Part shown: positions 23,206 to 33,407 of the stretch, piece after piece
Position numbering within the stretch: the first letter of the stretch is position 1
Layout of the letters: every line of letters begins with the position of its first letter
Assembly (NCBI GenBank): GCA_019096155.1
Contig: JAHCVI010000005.1
Coordinates: 2,180,468 to 2,244,467 of the forward strand
DNA from: Staphylotrichum longicolle
Lineage: Eukaryota; Ascomycota; Sordariomycetes; Sordariales; Chaetomiaceae
Direction of reading: 5' to 3'
DNA: 64,000 nucleotides
The notes under the pieces: generated by a model
Database searches by the model: none
Told to the model about the DNA's origin: nothing
The model's input: only the letters and a program-made list of their open reading frames with translations
Position numbers and translations under genes: made by a program

Positions 23206-23792
23206 ATGCCTGGTTCCCGTCCTTCGTCTCGTGGCAGTGCCAAGGCTCGCGTCCCCCGACGCCTCAGTCCAGCCGGGCCTCAGTCACGGTGCCCATGGGC
23301 GGTCTCGCCTGGGTCAGCAGCACCACCAACGACTACACTGGTCAAGAGCGTGGGCGGCTATTCCGCCACCAATGGCCAAGTGTTTCCGGATAGGCGCGGC
23401 ATGTTCACCGGGCATGACTGCCTGCTTCAGCGTTGCCGTCGTCGGCAGTGGCGGCCATCCTGGCTCACGTCTCGGCCTACCTCGGCCATGGCAACCTCAA
23501 CACGGCCCAGAAGGCCGAGCTCAAGGCCATGAAGGATGGCTTTGCCCTCCTGTGGAATGCCCACAAGAGCCAGCTCACCCCCCACACGGTCGCCATCATC
23601 CCGGGCGAGTTCACCAACACGACCCAGATGAATGCCCTTTTCAACCACATCTTCCCCCAGGTTGCCAGCACCCCGGCCCACGTCTGGCCCTGCGAGAAGA
23701 CGCCCAACCCGCGCACCGAGTCGCACGGCACCGCGGTGGTCATGGCGGCGCCGTCCAAGGAGATCTTTGTCGAGGACGTCAAGAAGATGTAA
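23206..23792 (+). pseudogene. unknown small protein gene, frame broken about three times in its first third
   Basis: The last 360 bases form a good open frame of about 120 residues (SSAVAAILAHVSAYLGHGNLNT through EIFVEDVKKM). Upstream, protein-like text alternates between frames: MPGSRPSSRGS from the ATG at 23206, then RPPTPQSSRASVTVPMGGL through TTNDYTG in a second frame, then KSVGGYSATNGQVF back in the first, then LPASALPSSAV in the frame of the C-terminal part. Joining them needs small indels near 23240, 23340 and 23410. The C-terminal part is helical and lacks membrane segments, signal peptide or known motifs. The ATG has a strong AACAACA context. I do not recognise the family. The order of segments suggests one gene of roughly 190 codons, damaged or misread. 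Confidence 0.45.
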
Positions 23793-24446
23793 GGGATGGA
23801 ATGAGAGGACTGGCACCTCGGTCAGCGGGTCTGGCGGATAATGATTAGACCATAGATGGCTGGCCACCTACGCGATAGATGTCCACGCTTGAAGCGTGTT
23901 GGCCACTGTGATTGGCTTTCACAAATTGAAACTGGGTTTTGATTTCCTTTAACCTCTTTTGCGAGCAAGTCGAAGTGGTGTCTTCGAGACCTGTATTCTG
24001 TGTGATTATTTGACAGAAATAACTTAGAATGTGCATGCGGAATCCAAACCGGACACAACCGAACCACCATTCAGGTCACTCCTTGGGGGAAAAGGGGGAT
24101 TCTCGATTGTTTGCTTTTTCAAACGGCCGGCAACCAGGTCTCGGATCGTCAAGGGGCGATAGTGATCAAGCATAGTCCAGACTTCCGGCGCTCAGTCTCA
24201 GTAACATCTCACGCGTTATCATCCACATCTCGTCCCGTTGCCACCCGCTCTTAAACATGAAATATAAATATCCGGCCCTGACAAGGTGACACCAGCCTCC
24301 TCTCATTCATTTCACACTCAAAAAGGGGAGCATGGTTCTCACGTGATAGCGCGGGGGATCGCAACACATCATCCAGCGGCGCAGCCATCCGCATTTCATT
24401 AACAATTATCGTGATTCCTCGCGCACGCCAACCTCAGGAAATCAAC
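23793..24446. other. intergenic stretch, no gene recognised
   Basis: Moderately AT-rich compared with its flanks, with a TATAAATAT-like element at about 24263-24271 that could serve the F-box-like gene. Nothing else stands out. Confidence 0.4.
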
Positions 24447-26182
24447 ATGGCCGCCCACCAGGCACAGCAGCGCACCACCCTCGACCTGCTAGACCTCCCA
24501 GATGAACTCGTCGACCAGATTCTCGTCGAGGTAAAATATGGAGCCCCTGCGCCCACCTTTGACCTGGACGGGCTGCAGTTCTACGAGAACCTGACGACCA
24601 ACACCGACGCCCTCGCCATCCAGCGCGTGCGCCTGACCTGCCGCCGCCTAGCCTCGCGCGCGCTTCCTTTGCTCCTTCCCGTGGCCTCCGTCTCCATCTG
24701 TGACCCGGCGTCCGTCGACCGCGTCGAGCAGATCGCCGGCCACCCTGCGCTCGCCCCTTACGTCAAAGCTGTGCGCGTCTGCTTTGGCTTCTACGAGGCC
24801 GAGCTCGCCGCCGATGCGAGGAGGCTCGCAGACCGTCTCCTCAACAGCATGAAGTTCCAAGACTGGGCTGCCTTCCGCCAGGGTGGCCACGTCATGCAAT
24901 GGATGTACGGGAGCCAGGAGACGCTCGATCCAAAGGCCGAGGACTCGGAAGGCATGCGCCTGCTGCGGAAACAACACGCCGAGTACCGGCGGCGCTACGA
25001 GGCACAGCAGCACCTGGCGCCATCCGTCGTCGACCGCATCGCCGCCGCAGTGGCCCGGATGCCCCGCGCAACCCGCCTGGTCCTCGACGACGGTCCAGAC
25101 CCGGGCACACCCCCGCCGCCTGCGCCGGCCACGCAAGAACGATGGCTCATCGCCCCCACAACCTGGGCCACGGCCTTCAAACTCGGCCGCGCCACGCCCC
25201 CCATCGAGACCCTCTTCGCCCTCCCCGCAGCCATCCACGGCGCCGGCGTGACCCTCACCGCCCTGCGCATCCACCGTCTCCGCCTGCCCTCCGAATTCCC
25301 CTCTGGCTTCCCCTCAGACCCAGAAGACGAAGAAGACCTCCCGACCTACCGCTCACCCCGTCCGTCATCTCCCTCCCCGGACCCGCCCTCCCGCACAAGC
25401 CGTCGCCCTCCAGGCCGCCTGCTCCTCCTCCGCACCTTCGAATTCACCCCGCTCTACGACCCCAACTCCTGGCTCTCCGCCAGCCCGACCCACCTCCAAT
25501 GGCCCGGCATGTCCACCTACCGGGCCCGCGCACCCGCCTCGACGAGGTCCTCGCCCTGATCCTGCCCCCCACCACCACCCCTTTCCCTTCCCCTTCCCCT
25601 TCTCCTCCGTCTCCCCACCTCCGCAACCTCAGCATCGACCTCCAAATGATCCGCGCCGGCATCCCCCACGAGCTCGCCATGCCCCCGCCTTCCTCCCCCG
25701 ATGACACCTCCCCCCCGCCCGCCTGGCGCGCGATCCGCACCCTACACCTACGCGACGGCGCCCTCGAGGCCCGCACCCTCACCGCCTTCCTGTCCGCGAC
25801 GCGCGCCACGCTGCGCGCGCTGCGCCTCGACGGGATGCGCCTGTGCTCGCAGCCCGCGGGGCCCTGGCCGGGGACGCAGGCGCCCTTCTCGTGGGCACGC
25901 GTGCTGGACCAGCTGAGGGAGCACTGCCTTGATGTTGCCACTTCTGCTGATGCTGCTGCTGCGGGGCAGGGAGGACAGAAAATGGTGGTGAGGATACGGA
26001 GGCCGGAGGGCGCCGAGTTTGACGACCAGGCGGTGGACGCCGAGGATTTGGCGGCGCTGGGGGCGCTGTTTGACGAGGAGGTGGAGGGAGGGGGTTTGAG
26101 TGCCGTGGACGAGTTCGTTCAGGGGTTGAGGGGGGCCAATCCGATTGTCGAGTTGGGCAAGACAAAGTTGCTTTATCCGTGA
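24447..26182 (+). pseudogene. F-box-like protein, frame broken once
   Basis: From the ATG at 24447 the product opens with TTLDLLDLPDELVDQILVEV, a typical F-box helix 1, followed by RVRLTCRRLASRALPLLLP, the usual fungal continuation. About 180 residues of helical sequence follow, then a Pro/Arg-rich section. At about 25525-25535, within GGGCCCGCGC, a single missing base moves the frame; it continues as RTRLDEVLALILPP and through HLRNLSIDLQMI and AIRTLHLRDGALEARTL, leucine-rich segments like those of F-box proteins, to the stop at 26182 (about 578 codons in all). Such proteins usually bring substrates to SCF ubiquitin ligases; the substrate is unknown. Without the break the first frame ends at 25559. 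Error or decay cannot be told apart here. Confidence 0.72.
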
Positions 26183-26591
26183 AAGAGGTTGAGCGGTTCA
26201 AGGCCGGGTGTGGAGGGGGATGAGAACTGGAGGGCTGGGCGGGACACATGTGTGGGACGTTTCTACGCTTGATCAAGTCAACAGCATGAGAACTTATATC
26301 ATGTGCTCTCGAGCATAGAGTCAGTCAAACCCAAGGCAGGACACGGCAATCACGACACACAGCCGTTTGATTAAAATGCATCAAGTGTAAAGAACGCTGA
26401 AATCATGTACAGTAACCCCGACAAGCTACCGAGAAGTGCCAATCTGTGCCTAAGAAATGCCAAACTGCCAAGTCAAAGCGTTGCCCAGCCCCGTCCTCCC
26501 AAATGCCGAACCCTTAAAAGACTCATTTCGTACATCAAGCCGCTGAACCTGGAAAATGCTCCGCGGCTGCCGCCAACGTGCGTTGGTGCGT
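26183..26591. other. convergent 3' spacer
   Basis: This 0.4 kb lies between the convergent F-box-like and Yra1 genes. It must contain both 3' untranslated regions. I see nothing else in it. Confidence 0.5.
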
Positions 26592-28315
26592 TTAGAGAAC
26601 GTCCTCTTCCATCGGGGCGTCGCCTCCGGTGGCAGCCGCAGGGGCAGCCGCGTTGGCGTTGTTCTCGGGGTTGGCATTGTCAAAGTAGTCGGCCATCTCC
26701 GAGTCAAGCTCCTCCGCCGACTTCTTAACCGGCCGGTTGCTGCGGCCCCGCTTCGCCGTCTTCTTGGTCGCCTTGCCAGCGGCAGCACCACCCTTGGCGC
26801 CAGCTGTGCTCTGCTTCTTCACGCTGGCAGCAGACTTGGGCTGCACCTTGGGGGTCGCGATGCGCTGGGCGAGCGTCTTGGGCTGGGGAATGAGGTCGGC
26901 AGAAGCGACGACAACCTCAACCTGAACGAGGTTAACACCATAATCGACGCACAACGGAAAAGCACATGCTTCTTACCTTGACAGGCTTGTTGTCGATGAG
27001 CAGACCATTGAGGGTGGTGAACGCCTTGCTAGCACCGTCGGCATGGTGGAACGTGACGTGGGCGATGCCACGGCTGACGCCACCGGGTCCGTAGGAGATT
27101 TCAACCTTCTTGACCTGGCCAACTGACTGCTGGAAGTAGTCCTATCGAGGGGAATCGGTGGTTAGCGTCAAATGAAGACGGGGAGTTCGAAAATTCGCAT
27201 CCGGGGCGGCCGACGTCAAGATCCATCGAGGTTGTCCCGTCATGAAAACGTGTCCCGAGTCAAGATAACCAAACAGCAGCGAGCGAAGCAGCGAGCAGAA
27301 TCCCCCGGGGGTAGCATCACCAGCAACTGGCGGATGAGCACGTCTGGTGTCCACTGGAAGCATTCGACCGAATCCGTGCCTGAGATCACGGACCCTTGTT
27401 GCGAGGCCACCGCGTGTACGACGTGACCCAACCACTTTGAAACCAACCCGACCTCGACACCGAGTCGTGCTCGACAAGCCGCCGATTTTCGGAGGAACGA
27501 CCCGCTGCACCGGAGTGTTCCAGTCAAGATTCGAGGTCCGTCTGAGTACAACCGCCAAGCGCAGGCTTGGGGTGGAAGGATAGCCCACTCTTTGCTCACT
27601 GCTAAGCTCGCTGAAGCGCAGAATCATCAACCCGGTAACCAGCCAGGCGAGATAGTGCGGGAAACACCCGGCTAGGCGATGTCTGATTTACCGCCGTTGC
27701 CCTTTGTGCCTGCGCAGGAACCTTGAATCACGGGAGCTTGCCAGGCAACCCGGATGGTATGCAGCGAGAGGCGGGCTCGCTCAACTTCCAGCGGCGTGAG
27801 AGCCTGGTGACAGTAGGAGGCAGAGCCAAACCTGAGCACCGGAAGGAGCAGTTGGCATCGTAACAGTCGCTTTCAAGCACCTAGGTGTGAGGATGATCGT
27901 CCTCATTGTCCACTGAGGACAGAACGTCCAAAGATACGCCGCGCAAGAGATTTGTCGACGAGAGTCCGAAGGCTTGAATGGCCTCATCGGTAATAACATA
28001 CCTTGATCTGGCCTTCGGAAACATCCTTGGGCTGTTGCAATGTCAGTGGTGCACACCTGAAGTGGAAGAAGCGTCACGACTTACCAGGTTGCTGACCATG
28101 ATCTTGCTCTCGCCGCTCACGCCAGCGCCCTTGGCAGGCGTGGGCTTGGTGGCGCCGCGCGCAGGCTTTGTATTCTTCTGAATGCCACCGGCGGGCGCGG
28201 TGGTAGTGGGCCGAGTGGGCGCAGCGGTGCGGCGCTGAGAGCGGCGGCGGCCCTGCTGGTTGCGCCGCTGGTTGGTGAGGATCTCATCGAGAGACTGGTC
28301 GAGCTTCCCAGACAT
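26592..28315 (-). CDS. mlo3: mRNA export adaptor Yra1/Mlo3 (ALYREF family)
   Basis: The model has exons 28085-28315, 28002-28031, 26977-27141 and 26592-26921, giving 251 residues. The N-terminus MSGKLDQSLDEILTNQRR is the family's helicase (Sub2/UAP56) binding motif, followed by an Arg-rich RNA-binding region. The RRM runs from about residue 71 (SKIMVSNL) through VEISYGPGGVSRGIAHVTF to VEVVVAS. The C-terminal box SAEELDSEMADYF repeats the helicase-binding motif, after basic KKTAKRGRSNRPVKKS. The protein couples transcription and splicing to nuclear mRNA export with TREX. Exon 2 is only 30 nt and intron 2 is 860 nt, far longer than others in the window; it falls at the same codon as the large intron of yeast YRA1. 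Frame and splice sites are otherwise clean. Confidence 0.93.
27142..28001 (-). promoter_or_regulatory. 860-nt intron 2 of the Yra1/Mlo3 gene, candidate autoregulatory intron
   Basis: The donor is a canonical GTATGT, the branch site is GCTAAC about 20 nt before the acceptor CGATAG, and the phase is 0. If retained, translation adds five codons and meets a TGA. In S. cerevisiae YRA1 the single large intron (766 nt, as I recall it) sits between the residues equivalent to LPRDIKQDAVR and EFF; here the join is LPKDVSEGQIK with DYF, the same position. The yeast intron is spliced inefficiently and mediates feedback on Yra1 level. A 162-codon open frame inside the intron on the gene strand looks fortuitous. 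Confidence 0.6.
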
Positions 28316-29478
28316 GATGGCGACGGAAAGCGTGAGATGGATTAAGTGGTATGGTTGATGGCTGGGAAATGGTTGGGAGGCAAGTGCAGCTCTTTAACTA
28401 GTCGAGATGCACGATGCGAGAGCTGGTGCGCTTCGCTGAGGGGGATTGAATGGCAGGTTCGAGAAGGTTGGTCGGGTGATGGATTGCACGTCGCGTCAAG
28501 TCGCGGTCGGTGCGATGAGGGAGGAGAGGGACAATGAAGGTCGCCGGATTTGATGGTTGGCAAAATCGAAAATTCCAGGCAAGCGATGGTTGATGCACGC
28601 CTGAAAGAAAGAGAGCAGATGGCGATAGCCGGTTTGATGGAGTGGGTTGATGGGGAATGATGTAGGGGGGAGGGAGCAGATGGAGTCGCGAGAATTTGAG
28701 GGAGGCACCTGGGCAGGGGATGGGGCTTCCAGCGCAGTCGGGCAGGAGCAGGAGCCCAGGCGCGAGAGTGGCGCGGAGCTGTGGGAGAGATGCGCTATGC
28801 CTGTTTCGGAATTAGACTAGGCCCCAGCCACTGGCGCTGCCCCACAGCTACTTGTACAGGTACATGTCGCATCTTGGGAGCTGGCCAATCGTGTGTGGGG
28901 GCCCGATACCGTCCTATCAAGTGTGACAATGGCAACAATAGCATGGAGGAACACGGGCGTCGCATCAAGCACGGCAGGAGAACGTGTGAATACCAACCGG
29001 GCGGGGTCTGAATACAGGGTAGGAAAAGGTTCTATTGTAGACCCAACAGAAATACACAGCGTACAGTGACCTGAAACATAAACCCGTTATCGCGATATAT
29101 GGGGATATGCTCCAACAACCAGAGCAGCAAGGAAACAACAGATCTGTAACTTGATGCGGTTTGCCCAGTCCGGATTTCCCAGTCCTGGACCACCAACATG
29201 TCTGCAGCATGCAAAACCAAGCCGTATAAACCATCAGCCGCCATCCACGTCATTCTCCCATCTCGGCCTGCCATGGAGTTGCACGAGTTGCACTCCTCAC
29301 CCGCGTCGGGGTTGTTGTCCCCGTGCCCGCAAGCCCAAGCCCTCCACTCTTCTGACCATGCCGGGCAGCGCAGAACTTGCTGTGCGCTGAGCGATTGAGA
29401 AACCCGCACTTTGAAACCTGGAGCTCCCGAGAGCTGGACGCCCTTTGTCATATCATCCACCATCCGCCACCAAGCCGT
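28316..29478. other. spacer upstream of Yra1 and downstream of Ost4
   Basis: The Yra1 promoter should lie just above 28316. A 143-codon open frame at 29032-29463 on the minus strand has no recognisable features and lies in the presumed 3' region of Ost4. Nothing else is identified. Confidence 0.45.
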
Positions 29479-29628
29479 CTATTTTGTCTTTGCCGGCGCC
29501 TTCTCATTCACGGTGTCGCGCTCGTTCTCCTTAGAGTTGACTTCGAAAAAGCTGTACAGGATGATGAGCACCATTGCCGCCGAGCCGAGGAAGATGGCAA
29601 GGCGGTAGAGCTCTGCGTCCGAGATCAT
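29479..29628 (-). CDS. ost4: oligosaccharyltransferase subunit Ost4
   Basis: This is a 49-residue single-exon microprotein. It starts MISDAELYRLAIFLGSAAMV and continues with LIILYSFFEVN, one transmembrane helix with the short lumenal N-terminus typical of Ost4. The cytosolic tail SKENERDTVNEKAPAKTK is longer than in the 36-residue yeast protein. Ost4 stabilises the Stt3-Ost3/6 part of the oligosaccharyltransferase that N-glycosylates proteins in the ER membrane. The open frame continues upstream to 29907, but the ATG at 29628 is where family similarity begins, and the leader frame is unlike protein. It is divergent from the Tma46 gene, 554 bp away. Confidence 0.93.
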   Translation of the reverse strand: MISDAELYRLAIFLGSAAMVLIILYSFFEVNSKENERDTVNEKAPAKTK

Positions 29629-30182
29629 GTTGGAGGGGGCTTGACGTAGGCGGACGTCGGCCGGTGGAGTGTCTGAGAGCGGACTTGTTTGGCAGCGGGA
29701 TCGGCTTCTGCAGATGCAATCAGCAAAGGGGGCAATGCGCAGGTGCAGGTTTGTGTTGTCGATGCGCCGTACCTGGCTTGCCTGGTGTCGATGTGTGTGG
29801 ACCTGGAGATTGAGGATCGCGCGTTGTTGGGATCTGGACAGCTTTCCAGACCTGCATGCCACAGCTGGCAGCCCCAGGCTGGCAATGTACCGGTACTGAC
29901 CCACCACGACTGGGAGTTAGGGGACCTGAATGTAGATCACGTGCTACAGCCTGGGCTCAGACGTCAGGGCTGGGTGGGAGAGTGTGGGGCACAAACGAGA
30001 CTCTCAGAACGCTGTTTCGTGGAGAACTGGAGATCCCCGCCTGGAAACTGCAAGTTTGCCTTCTGCACAAAATCTCGACACCCGCCGCCCACCTCGCCAT
30101 CTCCCTCCCGCGTCGAGGCTCTCCGACATAGCCAGACCACAACACCACCCCCACGCGCCTCAGATCCGACATCTCGCCCACC
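29629..30182. promoter_or_regulatory. bidirectional promoter region of ost4 and tma46
   Basis: The 554-base spacer between two divergent translation-related genes contains a perfect 10-base palindrome GTACCGGTAC at 29887-29896 and the E-box palindrome CACGTG at 29938-29943, 41 bases apart and near the middle. CACGTG is bound by bHLH factors such as Cbf1 in ascomycetes. Coordinated control of the pair is inferred only. Confidence 0.4.
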
Positions 30183-31334
30183 ATGCCTCCCAAAAAGGCC
30201 GACAAGGGCGGCGGCAAGAAGGATGCCAAGAAGATTGTCGAGGACAAGACCTTTGGCATGAAGAACAAGAAGGGTGCCGCCGCCAAGAAGACCATCGCTC
30301 AAATGCAGTCGTCTATGGCATCCAGCCCGAGTATGGCTGAGCAGAAGAAGAGGGAAGAGGCCAAGGCTCGCGAGAAGAAGGCTGCCGAGGATGCCAAGCG
30401 GGAAGCCGAGCAGCTCCTCAACAAGCCGGCCCAGATCCAGAAGGTGCCGTTTGGCGTCGACCCCAAGACCGTCGTTTGCATCTTCTACAAGAAGGGAAAT
30501 TGCGAGAAGGGCAAGAAGTGCAAGTTTGCCCACGATCTCGACGTGGAGCGCAAGGTCGAGAAGAAGAACCTGTACCAGGACACACGGGCCGAGGAGGACG
30601 AGAAGAAGAAACAGGAGACGTCGGCCGACTGGGACGAAGACAAGCTGCGGTCCGTGGTTTTGTCCAAGAAGGGCAACCAGCGCACAACAACCGACAAGGT
30701 GTGCAAGTTCTTTATCCAGGCCATCGAGGACGGCAAATACGGGTGGTTCTGGATCTGCCCCAATGGTGGCGACAAGTGCATGTACAAGCATGCTCTCCCG
30801 CCTGGGTGAGTACAAGTATCCCCGAATCCATGTGTTTTGGCGGCCCAGGCTAATCACCCTCCCACCAGGTTCGTGCTCAAAACCAAGGAACAACGAGCGG
30901 CGGAAAAGGCCCTTTTGGACAAGTCGCCGCTCAAGACGCTTACAATCGAGGAGTTCCTCGAGTCCGAACGGCACAAACTCACCGGAACCCTCACACCTGT
31001 GACGCCAGAGTCGTTTGCCAAGTGGAAGAAGGAGAGACTAGACAAGAAGGCGGCCGAGGAACAACTACGCAAGGCCAAGGAGGCGACCGGCCGTGCCTTG
31101 TTCGAGAGCGGCAACTGGCGGATGGATGACGAGGACGAGGAAGAGGAGGATGACAGTGCATGGAATCTTGAGAAGCTACGACAGGAGACGGAAGCGATCA
31201 GGACCAGGAAAGAGGAGGAGCGACTGGCCATCATGCACGGCGTTCCGCTTCCGAGCAATCACGGCGAGCAAGATGACGAGCCAAGCAGCGGGACAGAGGA
31301 GGCAGCGGAACCAGAAGCAGTACCAAGCACCTGA
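30183..31334 (+). CDS. tma46: CCCH zinc-finger protein Tma46 (ZC3H15/DFRP1 family)
   Basis: The model has exons 30183-30805 and 30869-31334, giving 362 residues. It opens MPPKKADKGGGKKDAKK, a Lys-rich ribosome-associating N-terminus, and then TFGMKNKKGAAAKK, the family's signature. The first CCCH finger is VCIFYKKGNCEKGKKCKFAH (C-x7-C-x5-C-x3-H), the second spans VCKFFIQAIEDGKYGWFWIC through DKCMYKH. The region after it, TLTIEEFLESERHKL, is the DFRP segment that binds and stabilises the translational GTPase Rbg1/DRG1, followed by Lys/Glu-rich helices and an acidic tail. The protein should act on translating ribosomes in the cytosol. The start has a good CCCACC context. No defects are seen. 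The intron splits the codon for Gly just after the second finger. Confidence 0.95.
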
Positions 31335-31725
31335 GGGTTTGCGACGAAAAAGTTACCAACTCACAACGCCGCGCGGCCGGACGAGGGCAGCGAGCCCACA
31401 GAGCGCTCCTCCTTGGCCGGCTGTCGCGTCACCTACGCTGCTCCGGACATGCCGCAAGCGTTTGAGATTGATCACAAGGAGATGTGTCCGGAGTCAACAA
31501 GTCTAGAGCAAGTTGCCGTGCCCAAAGACGACAGGCACAAACCCGATTATATAGGGACTACGACCAAATAGATCTCGATCTCGGAGCACAACTTGACCCA
31601 AACTCGTCACTTCAAACATTCTCTCTGCGAATGCTCCGTGTTACCGGCCTGGGGCTCTGTTCACCCCTGAAGGCGCCACTAACATCTTCTCAGGTTGAAT
31701 CACCCCTGATCTTTCTGCTGATCCA

Positions 31726-32710
31726 TCAAAACTTCTCCACATACGGCCTGAGATCCAGCTCCTGTGTGAAGCTCGAGCGAGGCTGCGTATGCAGATGCCA
31801 GTAACTCTCGGCAATCTACCCAGCACATCAGCAAAAACCATCCCACCACCAAACTCGAAAGAACCCAGAAACTTACCGCATCAGGGCTAATCTTCCCGTC
31901 CTCCTTCCCGTCATTCACATTATACCCCTTCGTCCGCGGGATGTCGATCACGCCGTCGACAATGACGTGTGCAACATGGACGCCCTGCGGGCCAAACTCG
32001 CGCGCCAGGCTCTGCCCCAGCGCGCGCACCGCGAACTTGCCCGCCGCGAAGGTCCCGAAGCGGGCCGAGCCGCGCACCGAGGCGGTCGCTCCCGTGATGA
32101 TCAGGGACGGCGGGTGCGGGGATGTGGGGACGGCCTCGAGCAGGGAGGGGAGGGTCGCCTGCGCGAAGTTGAAGAGGCCGCCGCTGTGTTGGAAATGTTA
32201 GGAGACCAGGTTGGGGTGAGGGGAGGGAGGGCAGGGGCCAAGGAGGTTGTGAGACGTACACGTTGCTGGCCAGACTGGCGTCGAGGTCGGACGCGGTAAC
32301 TTCCAGGAAGGGCTTGATCGCGAATCCGGCACCCACATTAACTGGGCGCCAGCATCCATCAGCATCGTCTCTTGCGTCGTCCAACAAACACAACCCCACA
32401 AGCCAGGTATCATTCAGCAACATTAAAAAGCAAACTCACAAACAGCAGCAGCTACCTTGCGTCCCGGCAACTCCTTCTGGATCGTCTCAAACGCCGACGC
32501 CACCGACGCCGTGTCGGCCGTGTCGGCGCTCACGCCCAGCGCCTCGCCGCCCCGGCTCCGGATCTCGGACACGATGGCCTCGTAGCTCTCGGGCTTGCGC
32601 GCGAGCAGCACCACGGGGTACGACTGGGCGAAGCGCAGGGCCACGGAGCGGCCGGTGCCGGCGCCTACACCGGCGATGACGGCGTAGAAGGACTTGGAGA
32701 TGGCTGTCAT
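31726..32710 (-). CDS. short-chain dehydrogenase/reductase-like protein with Phe at the Tyr position
   Basis: Exons are 32440-32710, 32260-32341, 31877-32181 and 31726-31815. The N-terminal Rossmann motif is AVIAGVGAGTGRSVALRF (GxGxGxG type), then VVLLARKPES for cofactor specificity. NVGAGFAIKPFLEV precedes the central helix. In the usual active-site segment the sequence is FGTFAAGKFAVRAL, so the Tyr of YxxxK is Phe while Lys is kept; catalysis may therefore be altered. With the preferred donor GTACGT after exon 2, exon 3 reads GGLFNF and then loses frame near 32160, where two bases seem missing before QATLPSLLEA. An alternative donor at 32261 with an acceptor at 32159 (exon 3 from 32158) restores frame but drops about ten residues of a conserved helix. 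The substrate is unknown. Confidence 0.72.
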
Positions 32711-33407
32711 TCTGTGTGTAGGCTGTTTTTCTGGCTGGATACGGGGTGGGGGAGGTGGTTATCGTCTAGGTGTGTGAGGCTTTGAGTGTGTAGAGGGTGG
32801 TTGCTTGATTGTTGAAACTTTTAGGAGCTCGTTGCCTGGGTCGGATAGAGAGAGTTTGGTTACTGTTATATACCACAGCCCTGACTTCGAAGACGTGCTT
32901 GCTTGCTCATATGAGATGGCAGTTGAACGAGTGACCCCGCCCCGGGACTCCGGATGTGTGAGGCCCTGATTAATAATGCAGGTACCTTACCTGTCTCTGG
33001 TCTACGAGGAGGGATGATGAAATATCAGTGGCGGATGGCGGCTGCCTTGTTTGTTTCACGGCATGAATAGTACGCTTTCTATTTTGGATTTGTTATCCAA
33101 GCCTGAGCTTTCATATCTCATGATGCAAGGAGGAGCGGGAAACGGAAGCTGCTGTCCAGTCAGTCCAATGCTATGGCTGTTGAAGGGTTAGGGTTCTATG
33201 TAGAATTCAGGCTCAATGAAGACATCACGTCGCGTCTGAGCATCGATTCCGCGTCTCTCATTTACCTTGCTCAAAACATGAACTCTACAAACTGGTCGCC
33301 CACTTTTTGATTTTCTCTTCATCTAATTTCTGAATTCGGAATTCGGACTGCCACATTTAAATTTGTACCATTCCCAATTCTTTTTCGGCTGTTGGTCCTC
33401 TCCCAGC
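32711..33407. other. divergent spacer
   Basis: It holds the promoters of the SDR-like gene (minus) and the AT-hook gene (plus). A GTTATATACC element near 32866-32875 could be a TATA box for the SDR gene. No further gene is seen. Confidence 0.4.

Noticed and set aside
27142..27630. 162-codon frame inside the large Yra1 intron, same strand
   Set aside because: It is not in phase with the exons in any useful way, has no recognisable motif, and the intron has canonical donor, branch and acceptor sites.
29032..29463. 143-codon minus-strand frame downstream of ost4
   Set aside because: It lacks motifs, starts close behind the ost4 stop and fits the 3' untranslated region.
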